This document shows, in pieces, positions 1 to 11,968 of a DNA stretch of 64,000 bases (within the stretch, counting starts at the first letter, position 1; each line of letters begins with the position of its first letter). Made by a program: the position numbers and the translations under genes. The notes beneath the pieces are model-generated. The model was not told the origin of the DNA, made no database searches, and saw nothing but the letters and a program-made list of their open reading frames with translations. The stretch covers positions 62,001 to 126,000 of the forward strand of contig WHUX01000116.1 in NCBI GenBank assembly GCA_015179025.1, read 5' to 3'. The DNA is from Terfezia claveryi. Taxonomy: Eukaryota; Ascomycota; Pezizomycetes; Pezizales; Pezizaceae.

Positions 1-1199
1 TAGTAATACCTAAGGAAGCCTTACCCAATTAAATGATATTGTACCTTTTAAGAGTCATATAGTAAGGCCTATCTGACTCTCATTCTTGTTGTTATTGTTT
101 GGAGTTGGAGTTCTTGTTTTTTGGAGTTGGGGTTTTGGTTTTTGCTTTTGTTATTATTTGTATTGATTTTGCTGGTTGTTATATCTAAGCCTCCTTGTCA
201 CTACAGCTTCAGCCTAAAGGGGGGATAGTATCACAACTATATGCTTAGTTGTCTTTGTCTTTGTTATCACTTGCGATTGCAAGTGATAGAATATTATTAT
301 TGTTGCTTTTGGTATTACTTACGATGCCGGTAATAGGTTATCGTTATCTTACTTAACTTTTGAGGTATGGATTTTAGAAAGGTTATTCCTTCTATTACTC
401 TAGCCCAGAATTATGTATATATAGCCTCTGTCCCTCGTACTGTCATTGGATCCCTATCTAATATCTTGTATACCCAATAGAATACCTTACCTCTCCCAGT
501 ATGTGTATACCTCTCTTATATAGCTCCTTGTCTTGTAAACAGTTCTACAGTACAGCTGTCTCCCTTTAACACATATGGTAACTACTTTAATATGTCTCTT
601 GTCCTTACCTCTTGCTTTCTACCTCTTGTCTTTACCTCTTACCTCCTACCCTTACCTTATCTCAGCCTTCCCTAATTACATACATAGCATTACTATATAT
701 ATGATCCCTTTACCTACTGCCTAGATCTACTCTTTAGTCACTATACTTCCTGAGCCCTCCCCATTACAAGTACTATAAAATAATTATTATCTTTTTTCAC
801 TAAGCTAGGATTCTAGTCTAATTTGTCAGCACCTATTCTACCTTACCTTATACCTACTTATTCAAACTGTACTACTAGATTATACTAGATTGCTAAAAAT
901 CTTACTAGAATAAAAAAGGACTAGATTTAGTAAACCAATAAATATAGAAAAGCTGGTGATTAGGTTATGCTATTAACAAACAACCTCCTATCAAAATACC
1001 ACTTTTTCAATCTATCCTCTAAATATATAGATCCCTTTACTATTACTAATTATTCACTTTAAAGTTAAAATACTAAATTTGACTCTACTGACTTTTCCAA
1101 TCTTAATAATATCAACAACTCCTTCTATACCTCATCACCTATATTTTCCTTTCAAAATCTAATTTAATTGTTTTCTTCTAGAACTCTGAATCAACTAGA

Positions 1200-1595
1200 A
1201 CCAGTTAAAAAAGATAAATATAAGGTAGAAAGAGTTTTGGAGTTTAGGTCTCAACTTAAAATAGGAAAGTTATAGTAAAAAGTAAAATAGAAAGGATGGC
1301 CTTATAAGTATAATAAATAAGTATTTGTTAATGAGGTTGATATATCATTGAGAAAAGAATTCTAGTTGAATAGTAGCAAGTAAGTAACTTATAAGAAAAG
1401 GAAAGTTAATAAGTATAAGCTTAGCAAAAATAAAATAAGGAAAGAAATATTGAATATGATTAATAAAGAAAGAGAAAATATTCTTTCAGTTTTTGTTTTA
1501 TCCAATACAATCAAGATTAATAAAGATAAAGGTAATAAAATGGACTTACTCCAAATAATACTTAGATATTTTTTTGAAGAAAGGTAGCCTTGAAA
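1200..1595 (+). pseudogene. Fossil chromovirus pol 3' end (chromodomain and tail)
   Basis: In the plus frame from about 1209 the translation reads KDKYKVERVLEFR, then a KVK-stop-KGWPYKYNK-stop pattern, and then VNEVDI. It aligns with the chromodomain at the integrase C-terminus of the three full-length copies (DRYEVEKILEFR ... YKVRWLGYSPKYDSW). The Trp codons of KVRW and YDSW are TAG here and a Gln is also TAG. After about 1450 the frame still resembles the family's C-terminal tail (ERENI, LLQIILR). The orientation is opposite to element 1 next door. This is an older relative destroyed by RIP-like transitions. Confidence 0.6.
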
Positions 1596-1949
1596 GGTAG
1601 TTAGATATTTTCTTAATAATATTGCTATTATTAAGGATTTTAAGAAAAGGTAAAGCAATATCTGGTATAATATAGTAGCAAGTAGAAGTAATACTTATGA
1701 GAATAGAAACAATAGGTATTATAGATTAAATATTAACTACTAATGTATATAAATTAAAAACTCTTATTTATTTCTTAAGATGGAAGTTTTTATCTAAACA
1801 AGAATGCATATAAGGAAGTTGCTTACTCATCTCCTATGTCTAACCTTATCCTTTACAAATATATGTCTTATATATTTTAAGTTCCCAAGATATAATGCTT
1901 CTATATATATAGAGTAGAAACCTACCATTAATAATATTAACTAAAGGAT

Positions 1950-2065
1950 TAAACTAACTTTCAATAAGCCCATTGAAGAGAATCATATCTGTGATAGATA
2001 GGAAAATGACAAGGACTAGTTCATTTAATTGGACACAAGTAGATCTATTTCTAAAAGAATAGGGC
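1950..2065 (+). pseudogene. Fossil of the family's RNase H-integrase linker
   Basis: The plus frame reads FNKPIEENHICDR, stop, ENDKD, stop, FI. It aligns with the linker of the intact family, LNKLIEEKHISDGWEDDKDYFI. The Trp of DGWED is TAG and the Tyr of KDYF is TAG. Because it lies 3' of the chromodomain fossil, it must come from a different copy or a rearranged one. It shows that the unusual linker was already present in older members of the family. Confidence 0.55.
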
Positions 2066-2205
2066 AGTATAGGCTAGCTGGTAGTAGTATAAGCTCACTC
2101 ATAGCAGTAGAGGCTTATATTTAGTAAAGGTATATATTATATATTCTGTTCTGAAGCCACTAGCCTATTGCATAGTATGTTGGTATTGTACTCTAAACTC
2201 GAAGG

Positions 2206-2885
2206 TGTAATGAATGGTACTAGACAGTATTCATTCGGTACCGTTTATACAATCTATATCCGTAGGTACGGACGTTCGTGTATTTCAGTTCTGCTGAGGT
2301 AAGACCTCAGAAGGGTAGGGAGATTACTATGTGGGACGTTCCCGAAGGGAACAGTAATTAACTGGTGTAATCTATCTTATATGATTTGTGCTATCTAAGC
2401 TATATATCTTGATCTGATCTGAATATAGGCTTGCTTGCTCTGAATGCTTGCTTGGTTGCTTCTTGTCTTTCTGTGGATTCCAGAGGGAATCCAGTGGCCT
2501 ATTTATACTCCTCTGAGATCTGATGACTAAGGAAATAAATACAATAAAGGGTGGCATACCAGAAGGTGGTGCGCTGTACAAAAAGGGTCATGTTGCCATA
2601 GTAATGAGTCACACGCCATAAACGATGGTCATGTGGCCATAGTAATGACTCACACGCCTTTAAACAGAGGTCATGCGGCTATAATGAGGGTGTCGTCATA
2701 TGGCAAGTGCCATGGGACTTCCCATGGCAAATTCCGTATACTATGGACGTTTATAAAGCAATAGGAGGTGGTTGAAGGCTAGTCCTTCAACTGAGAGGCT
2801 TAGTTATATAACATAGTAGTAATATAGGAAATACAAAAGTATATAATCAATTATATAAGCAATGAAACAAATGTTCTCCATTACA
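2206..2885 (-). repeat. 3' LTR of element 1
   Basis: This 680-bp LTR starts TGTAATGAATGG and ends CTCCATTACA, so its ends are inverted repeats TGTAATG/CATTACA. It is clearly the same sequence as 19437-20117. Read on the minus strand it has the U3 tandem repeats with TGACTCA-type cores and a TATAAATAG box near 2501-2509. A hairpin-like GTTCCCTTCGGGAAC lies near 2338-2352. Confidence 0.95.
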
Positions 2886-2913
2886 CTTCCCCATATAGAA
2901 GGATTTCCTATCC

Positions 2914-5900
2914 TTACTTCTTTCGTTCTGCCATATTGGTTTCCATACGTCCTAAAATTTGATGCATTGTTAATACATTAGCATTAACATAAATATTCTT
3001 AGTGTTTCCTTGACTTATGATTCTATCTCGTTCTTGTTGGATGACAGCTCGGGTCTCATCTCTGGTTCGTGGTCCTTGTTTTTCTTTAGTCCTTAGACGT
3101 CTCTTGAATGTGTCTTCCATACTTCCGGTCGTCCAGAAGTCTTGAAGAATTTCGGTGGTAATATCCTTGGCGTTTACCCAGGAATCATATTTAGGAGAGT
3201 ATCCTAGCCATCTGACCTTATATTGTCTTTCTCCAGTTTGAGGAGCTGTTCTAAATTCTAATATCTTTTCAACTTCATAACGATCTTCTTGAAAAGGTCC
3301 TGGTTCCTGAGATTGTCTGTGAGGGAACTGGGTGGGATTGTTTTTGTAGTATGGTTTGAGTTTGCTAATATGAAAAGTATTATATATGAGGTGGAGGTCA
3401 GGTTGACTGGATAGGTCTAGGCTATAGTTATTGCGTTTCTGATTACTAGAAATAATGGGAAATGGGCCTAGCCATTTTGGTTTGAGTTTGGGTGAGACGT
3501 TCGATAGGTTGATATTTTCTGAGGAAAGCATGACTTGTTGTCCGACTGAATATTTGGCTGTATTGGGTAGTCGTTTGTTCGCTTGAGATGCTTGAGTCTT
3601 CTTGGCGTCATATAGGTTTTTAGACGTTACCTCATGACGTTCATTTGCGGGTACATATGCATTAATGGGTATGGAAGTATCGATACGCCAAGATGTGTAT
3701 TAAATCCAAATAGTGTGGAAAAGGGACTATTCTGTCTAGCGGCATTATACCTAGAGTTAAGTTTCAACTGTATCTCTGGTAGTTTCTGTAGCCAATCAAA
3801 TCCTTCGATTTTACAGGCTCTTGCTACTTGTAGAATTTCTTTGTTCACAATTTCCGATTGTCCATCTATATGTGGATGATATGCAGTGGACAGTTCCAAC
3901 TTGATTCCTTTATTCCTAGCCCAATTTTGAAAGTGCATTGACATAAAAAGCGTGTCGCGGTCAAAAACAATACAGAAAGGGTATCCCATAGTCGGGACTA
4001 CATGAGTATCAAAGGTAGCAGTACATTGTTCTGCTGTGAAATTATCTGAGACAGGAATAAGAAACTTGAATCCTGATTGTCTATCGACAATCGTCCAAAG
4101 TCATGAAATACAAACTACATGATCTTCTCCAACAGGAATATTCGGGTACAAAATTGAACACTTAGTAAACACAGGTGCTAACTTAAGAAAATCCATCGAT
4201 ATGTCAGTCCATAGCCTACTTGGTACATGTAATGAGGTTACGAGTCCAAGTGGCACCTTGTTGGAATACTTTGTCCGTTGACAAGTATCACAACTTCTTA
4301 TATAGTCCTTAGTTGGTTCTGCAAAGGACTGCCAATCATATTGGTCAGTAAGATATTTCATCGTTTTTTCAATGCCACCATGAGCGGTTGCTTCATGTGC
4401 ATCTTTAATAACCAATTCGAGATAGTTCTTACCTTCGATGTTAAAGGTAGAGGGCAAGACTAGTCTCCATTGTCCTTGTCGGTTCTTGACATACAAAAAT
4501 CCATTTTTTATTCTATGATCCTTACGGTTCATAAGGGTATCATAGTAGTTCTTCCAGATAGGACATACTCTCATACACGATTGATATGCAGCTTTCATAC
4601 CTGTTCCTTGGTCAAGCCAGTATGTGATGAAGTAGTCCTTGTCGTCTTCCCATCTGTCGCTGATGTGCTTCTCTTCAATGAGCTTGTTGAGGGTCGGTTC
4701 GATCCTTGTGTTGAAGTCATTGATGGTGGGTTTCTTCTCCTTGCATGTGGAAGCATTATGTCCTGAAAACTTACAGAAATCACAACGCTGTCTGGAGGTC
4801 TTGGTGTCTTGAATGAAAGAGGGCAAATCTTCGTCAATTGCTACTCTCTTTTTAGAACGAGTAGTGACGGCGGCAGTGTTGATTAGAATTGCATTACTGC
4901 TGCTAGCGGTTGGAGCTGGTTGTTGAAGCGCATTCCATGGTTTTTGTGGGACAACAGGAGTGTTCCTGATCTCCTGATCCATTTGTCGGGTGCTCATCTG
5001 TTCGGTAGGGTTACTGAACTGAATGCTGGGTTGGAGAGTGGGTTGTGTCGGCTTGTTGGCAATCCATCTTTTTGCCCATTCTCCAATTTCCTGGATAGCT
5101 TCTTCACGGCTGAGAGCTGGTGGAGGTGGATAAGCTGGCGTTTGTTGTACTGGTGCTAGTTCCTTTTGAGGCTCATTTGCGGATACGAGGTGTGCAATAT
5201 GAGTCGTAACGAATTCCTTCTCCTTCTTAAGAACTGAGGCTGTCAGGTCACAGTTCAAACTGCTATGTCCGTGGTAGTTGCAGATTGTACATGTTTCGAT
5301 GGTGAACATGCGGTTGTTCATGGCGTGGGAGCTGCTATGAACTGGACAGTAAAAATCACGGCAAAAGGACCAGTGTATCCTTTTGTGTTGTTCCCACTTG
5401 CTATGAGCCAAGTCGATAGCAATTTCCTTCGCTTCTTCGGGAGCGAGAGATTTTTATTGAATGTTTTTAGAAGATGGAGGCCTATATCTTAGTCCAAGAA
5501 CTGTTAAGGGTTTGTTCTTATTTATATTGGGTACACGATCATACCCGCTGAAAACTTCTTCTGGTATGGTGGATAGAGTCTCGTCGTCTGAGGACTCTTC
5601 TTCCTTCATCATGTCATATTCGCTTTCTTCATCCTGGATGCCCTAGAAGTATGGACAGAAGATATGGTGTCCAAGTTCTTTGGCTCTTCCACGACATTTG
5701 TTGAAGTCGCAGTCGACATGCTTGAAATTGATAGCTCCGCGAGAAACCATATTGTTCTGAGTAGAGGTTTCTGGTAAGTGGAAAGTTCTTAAAGCGTTGG
5801 TAAAGATGTTGCAGTTGTAGGTATGGTTAGGAGGATCGATGCTGTTGGAGATATAATTGTCCTCGGTGGTGGGAGTGTCCAAGTATTTATGCTTCCTTGA

Positions 5901-6258
5901 TAGAGCGTCTGCTATCAAATTTTCCTTTCCTGTGGTATGCTGTATATCGGTATCAAATTCCATTAGGTAATCTTGCCATCGCCTCAATTTCTGGCTTGCA
6001 GGTGTTTGAGTATGAAAGGTTACTAATGGTTTATGGTCAGTAAGGATAGTGAACTTGTGACCTCTTAGTTGTGCTTCAAAAAATTTCAATGAGTCAATAA
6101 TCGCTAATAATTACTTTTGAAAGGTAGGATAATTGAGTTGAGCTGGATTAAATTTTCTAGAGTGGAAGCATGATGGTCTGATATGCGTTAACGGTTCTTG
6201 ACCTATCCAAGATCCTAGTCCTACATCACTAGCATCACAGACTAAATATTTGGGTTCA
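2914..6258 (-). pseudogene. Element 1 pol, 3' part: RNase H, linker, integrase, chromodomain
   Basis: This is the downstream part of the element 1 polyprotein, read from 6258 down to 2914. RNase H is at 5643-6258 (ILTDHKPLVTF, ADALSRKH). The Cys/His-rich linker is at about 4600-5640 and includes CTICNYHGHSSLNC and CDFCKFSGHNASTC, both CX2CX4HX4C. The integrase has an HHCC zinc-binding domain (HEATAH ... CDTC) and a DDE core (DISMDF, FDRDTLF, DGQSEIVNKE). The chromodomain is at about 3150-3290. Stops and frameshifts break it into several frames (breaks near 5640, 4100 and 3600). The 5' half of pol resumes at 15210 beyond the nested element. Confidence 0.9.
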
Positions 6259-6938
6259 TGTAATGAATGGTACTAGACAGTATTTATTCAGTACCGTTTA
6301 TACAATCTATATCCGTAGGCATGGACTGTTGTGTATTTCGGTTCTGCTGAGGTAAGACCTCAGAAGGGTAGGGAGATTACGATGTGGGACGTTCCCAAAG
6401 GGAACAGTAATTAACTGGTGTAATCTATCTTATATGATTTATACTATCTAAGCTATATGATCTTGATCTAATCAGAATATAGGCTTGCTTACTCTGAGTG
6501 CTTGCTTGGTTGCTTCTTGTCTTTCTGTGGATTCCAGAGGGAATCCAGCGGCCTATTTATACTCGTCTGAGATCTGATGACTAAGGAAATAAATACAATA
6601 CAGGGTGGCACACCAGAAGGTGGTGCGCTGTACAAAAAGGGTCATGTGGCCATAGTAATGAGTCACACGCCATAAACGATGGTCATGTGGCCATAGTAGT
6701 GACTCACACGCCTTTAAACAGAGGTCACGCGGCCATAATGAGGGTGTCTTCATATGGCAATTGCCATGGAACTTCCCATGGCAAATTCCAGGTGCTATGG
6801 ATGCTTATAAAGCAATAAGAGGTGGTAGAAGGCTAGTCCTTCAACCGAGAGCCTTAGTTACATAACATAGTAGTAATATAGGAAATACAAAAGTATATAA
6901 TCAATTATATAAGCAATGAAATAACGTTCTCCATTACA
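6259..6938 (-). repeat. 3' LTR of element 2
   Basis: This 680-bp LTR runs from TGTAATG at 6259 to CATTACA at 6938. The minus-strand polypurine tract follows directly (plus-strand CTTCCCTACATAG). It carries the same U3 tandem repeats, TATA box and GATTCC-N4-GGAATC inverted repeat as the other LTRs. Confidence 0.95.
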
Positions 6939-6966
6939 CTTCCCTACATAGAAGGATTTCCTATCC

Positions 6967-9900
6967 TTACTTCTTTCGTTCTGCCATATTGGTTTCCATA
7001 CGTCCTAAGATTTGATGCATTGTCAATACATTAGCATTAACATGAATATCCTTAGTGTTTCCTTGACTTATGATTCTATCTCGTTCTTGTTGGATGAGAG
7101 CTCGGGTCTCATCTCTGGTTCGTGGTCCTTGTTTTCCTTTAGTCCTTAGATGTCTCTTGAATGTGTCTTCCATACTTCCGGTCGTCCAGAAGTCTTAAAT
7201 TATTTCCATGGTGATGTCCTTAGCGTTTACCCAGGAATCATATTTAGGAGAGTATCCTAGCCATCTGACCTTATATTGTCTTTCTCCAGTTCGAGGAGCT
7301 GTTCTAAATTCTAATATCTTTTCAACTTCATAAGGATCTTCTTAAATTGGTCCTGGTTCCTGAGATTGTCTATGAGGGAACTAGATAGGATCGTTTTTAT
7401 AGTAGGGTTTAAGTTTGCTAATATGAAAAGTATTATATATGAGGTGGAGGTCAAGTTGACTGGATATGTCTCGGCTATAGTTATTGCGTTTCCGATTACT
7501 AGAAATAATGGGAAATGGGCCTAGCCATTTTGGTTTGAGTTTGGGTGAGACGTTTGATAGGTTGATATTTTCTGAGGAAAGCATAACTTGTTGTCCGACT
7601 GAAAATTTGGCTGTATTGGGAAGTCGTTTGTTCGCTTGAGATGCTTGAGTCTTCTTGTCGTCATATAGGTTTTTAGACGTTATCTCATGACGTTCATTTG
7701 CTGGTACATATGCATTAATGGGGTATGGAAGTATCATTACGCCAAGATGTGCATTAAATGCAAATAGTGTGGAAAAGGGACTATTCTGTCTAGCGGCATT
7801 ATACCTAGAGTTGAGTTTCAACTGTATCTCTGGTTGTTTCTGTAGCCAATCAAATCCTTTGATTTACAGGCTCTTACTACTTGTAGAATTTCTTTGTTCA
7901 CAATTTCTGATTGTCCGTCTGCACGTAGATGATATGCGGTGGACAGTTCCAACTTGATTCCTTTATTTCTAGCCCAATCTTGAAAGTGCGTTGACATAAA
8001 AAGAGTGTCGCGGTCAAAAACAATACAGAAAGGGTATCCCATAGTCGGAACTACATGAGTATCAAAGGTAGCAGTACATTGTTTTGCTGTGAAATTATCT
8101 GAGACAGGCATAAGAAACTTGAATCCTGATTGTCTATTGACAATCGTCCAAAGTCGTGAAATACAAACTACATGATCTTCTTCAACAGGAATATTCGGGT
8201 ACAAAATTGAACACTTAGTAAACACAGGTGCTAACTTAAGAAAATCCATTGATATGTCAGTCCATGGCCTACTTGGTACATGTAATGGGGTTACGAGTCC
8301 AAGTGGCGCTTTGTTGGAATACTTTGTCCGTTAACAAGTATCACAACTTTTGATATAGTTCTTAGTTGGTTCTGCAAAGGACTGGCAATCATATCGGTCA
8401 GTAAGATATTTCATCATTTTTTCAATGCCACATGAGTGGTTGCTTCATGTGCATCTTTAATAACCAATTCGAGATAGTTCTTACCTTCGATGTTAAAGGT
8501 AAAGGGCAAGACTAGTCTCCATTGTTCTTGTCGGTTCTTGACATACAAAAATCCATCTTTTATTCTATGATCCTTTTGGTTCATAAAGGTATCATAGTAG
8601 TTCTTCCAGATAGGGCATACTCTCATACATGATTGATATGCGGCTTTCATACCTGTTCCTTGGTCAAGCCAGTGTGTGATGAAGTAGTCCTTGTCATCTT
8701 CCCATCCGTCGCTGATGTGCTTCTCTTCAATGAGCTTGTTGAGAGTCGGTTTGATCCTTGTGTTGAAGTCATTGATGGTGGGTTTTTTCTCCTTGCATGT
8801 GGAAGCATTATGTCCTGAAAACTTACAGAAATCACAACGCTGTCTGGAGGTCTTGGTGTCTTGGATGAAAGAGGGTAATTCTTCGTCAATGGCTACTCGC
8901 TTTTTTGAACGAGTGGTAATGGCGGCAGTGTTGATTGGAATCGAATTACTGCTGCTAGCGGTTGCAGCTGGTTGTTGAGGTGCATTCCATAATTGTTGTG
9001 GGGCAACAGGAGTATTCATGATCTCCTGTTCCATTTGTCGGTTAGTCATCTGTTCAGTAGGATTACTGAACTGAATGCTGGGTTGGAGAGTGGGTTGTGT
9101 CGGCTTGTTGGCAATCCATCTTTTTGCTCATTCTCCGATTTCCTAGATAGCTTCTTCACGGCTGAGAGCTGGTAGAGGTAGATAAGCTGGCGTTTGTTGT
9201 ACTGGTGCTAGTTCCTTTTGAGGCTCATTTGCAGATAAGATATGCGCAATATGAGTCGTAAGGAATTCCTTCTCCTTCTTAAGAACTGAGGCTATCAGGT
9301 CACAGTTCAAACTGCCATGTCCGTGGTGGTTGCAGATTGCACATGTTTCGACGGTGAACATGCAGTTGTTCATGGCGTGAGAGCTGCCATGAACTGGACA
9401 GTAAAAATCACAGCAAAAGGACCAGTGCATCCTTTTGTCTTGTTGCCAATTGCTATGAGCCAGGTTGATAGCAATTTCTTTCACTTCTTCAGGAGCGAGG
9501 GTATTTTGTTGAGGTTTTCAGAAGATGGAGGCCTATATTTTAATCCAAGAACTGTTAAGGGTTTGTTCTTGTTTATATTGGGTACACATCATACCCGCTG
9601 AAAACTTCTTCTGGTATATTAGATAGAGTCTCGTCTTCTGAGGACTCTTCTTCCTTCATCATGTCATATTCGCTTTCTTCATCTGGGATGCCTTCGAAAT
9701 ATGGACAGAAGATATGGTGTCCAAGTTCTTCGGCTCTTCCACGACATTTGTTGAAGTCGCAGTCGACATGCTTGAAATTGATAGCTCCGCGAGAAACCAT
9801 ATTGTTCTGAGTAGAGGTTTCTGGTAAGTGGAAAGTTCTTAAAGCGTTGGTAGAGATGTTGCGGTTGTAGGTATGGTTAGGAGGATCGATGCTGTTGGAG

Positions 9901-11968
9901 ATATAATCGTCCTCGGTGGTAGGAGTGTCTAAGTATTTATGCTTCCTTGATAGAGCGTCTGCTATCAAATTTTCCTTTCCTGCGGTATGCTGTATGTCTG
10001 TATCAAATTCCATTAGGTAATCTTGCCATCACCTCAATTTTTGACTTGCAGGCGTTTGAGTATGGAAGGTTACTAACGGTTTGTGGTCGGTAAGGATAGT
10101 GAACTTGTGACCTCTCAATTGTGCTTCAAAAAATTTTAATGAGTCAATAATCACTAATAATTCCTTTTGAAAGGTAGGATAATTGAGTTGTGCTGGATTA
10201 AATTTTCTAGAGTGGAAGCATGATGGTCTGATGTGCGTCAATAGTCCTTGACCTATCCAAGATCCTAGTCCTACATCACTAGCATCACAGACTAAATATT
10301 TGGGTTCAGTAGATTCATTATTCCAGGGTTTTAAAACGTGTGGGGAATTCACGAGTTCCTTCAGTTTTTCATACGCTGCGTTATGAGTATCTGTCCATTC
10401 CCATTTCTTTGTTTCTCCTTGCAGTTTTGACAGGATGCTTGCATACGATGCCAAGTCAGAATAAATCTGCTGAGATAATTAACGATTCCAAGGAATCCTC
10501 TAAGATCCTTTTTTCTTGTAGGAGTTGGAAATGTTAATATAGTAGTCCTCTTCTTCAGGTCTACATATAATCCATCTGATGTTAAAACGTGTCCTGAGAT
10601 TTCCAATCTTGGAGTAAAGAACTGGCATTTGCTTTCTTTGAGATAGAATTTCTCGTCCTATAGACTTTAAAGTACTTTCTTCAATAATTCTACATGTTCT
10701 TCATATGTTTTGAGAATATAATAATATCATCAATATAGATGATTAAATTTTTATAGACCATGTCCTTAAAAATTTCATGCATAACGCGAACCATGGTAGC
10801 AGGTGCGTTACGATCCCCTTGTTGTATAACTCTACTTCTGAAATATCCCATGTAACATAAAAAGGTAGAGTGCTGCTCAGATTTTTATTGTTCCTGATAT
10901 TAAAAAATCTGTCAGCTAAGTCGAGCTTAGTCCAAATGGGATTCTCCGCTACTAGTTCAATTGCTTCATTAATATCTGGCAATGGGGTGTGGTCCGGTTC
11001 AACAGCCAAATTGCGGTCTCGACAGTCATTGACATGTCTGGCTTCTTCCAGTTTATCTCGTTTAGGAATAGTGAACATAACTACAGCATTTGTATCATTT
11101 TCTACTCTATATATATAACCTAATGCTTCTTCTTCGACTAATTTGTCATGGATTTGTTGTCTAAATCGATGTCCTAAGGGTCGCCATTTTGGTATCCAAG
11201 TAGCTCCCGCTTTTGGTTTGATAGAGTGATTAATTTTTCTTAGTGGAGGTAATTCCCATAGAATTGTCTTGGGAAATAATAAGGGAAACTCCGTTACAGG
11301 GTTGAATTCTTTCTGTATCGTAGAATCAGCTGTCACGAGTTCTCTTTCTGAATCAGTTTCTTCCGCGTCACTAATATTTTCCCAATTATCTGGTTCACTA
11401 TAATCTGTGACTGATTCACAGCTGACCTGTGTATACGCTAATCTTATACCATTCGCTATAGTTCTAGATCCTTTCCATACACTTAGCTGGAATCGAGGAA
11501 TATTTTCCGGTTGGATAGTAACCGGTTCCTAATGGGCAGGAATTATTGCTCGCACTTTGCTGAGAGCAGGTTCTCCTAGTATCATGTCCCATCCAGTCAA
11601 ATGAGCTACATAGAATGTTCGTTCTTCTACATAACCTATCCAATCAAGTTTGATAGTACAACTTTATCTATCATTCCTTTTGAGCCTTTAATTGCAGTAC
11701 TTAATGATTTCTTCTCGATACTTCTAGTTGGTATTTTGTATAGGTGTACAAATTGAGAATTGATTAAGTCTCCTCCCTTCGTTTGGAGATCAATTAAAGC
11801 TAGTGCAGGGTGTTCATTAGCTCTAATGAATACCTTGCTAAAATCTGGTACCTGTCTTGACAAGGGTCGTTCCTTGATTTTATCCTTGTTGTTTTTATCC
11901 TTGGTAGCTATCGGCATAGCTAAATCTTGTGCGGCTGTACGCATGGGTACCTTATTTTTTCGTTTCCT
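6967..11968 (-). pseudogene. Element 2 pol: protease, RT, RNase H, linker, integrase, chromodomain
   Basis: The domains lie in order from 11968 downward. The retropepsin-like region is at about 11560-11850 (ALIDLQTKGGDLINSQFV, later GWDMILGEPAL). RT is at about 10360-11340 (VMFTIPKRD, TKLDLAD), with the YIDD region near 10725-10740 damaged. RNase H is at 9960-10454 (CDASDVGLGSW, LTDHKPL, DALSRKH). The Cys/His linker is at 8600-9960. The integrase is at 7400-8480 (FDRDTLFMSTHF, DGQSEIVNKE) and the chromodomain and tail at 6967-7380. Frameshifts and stops break it at about ten places. A minus-strand stop near 8330 sits in the integrase zinc finger. Confidence 0.9.

Larger units (their letters stand above)
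1..2205. other. AT-rich fossil retroelement region
   Basis: This stretch has no intact gene and is strongly AT-rich with dense stops. Two pieces (listed separately) can still be aligned by eye with the chromovirus family that fills the next 18 kb. The stops sit where CAG and TGG codons are expected, so CpA-to-TpA changes on either strand explain them. That is the pattern expected from RIP. Positions 1-1150 show nothing I can assign. The end of the region, GAAGG at 2201-2205, is the target-site duplication of the retroelement that follows. Confidence 0.6.

Noticed and set aside
2372..2581. Short frames inside the LTRs (also at 6553, 14824, 19631, 28917, 37151)
   Set aside because: They lie across the LTR promoter and leader, exist because the LTRs are copies of each other, and have no protein features.
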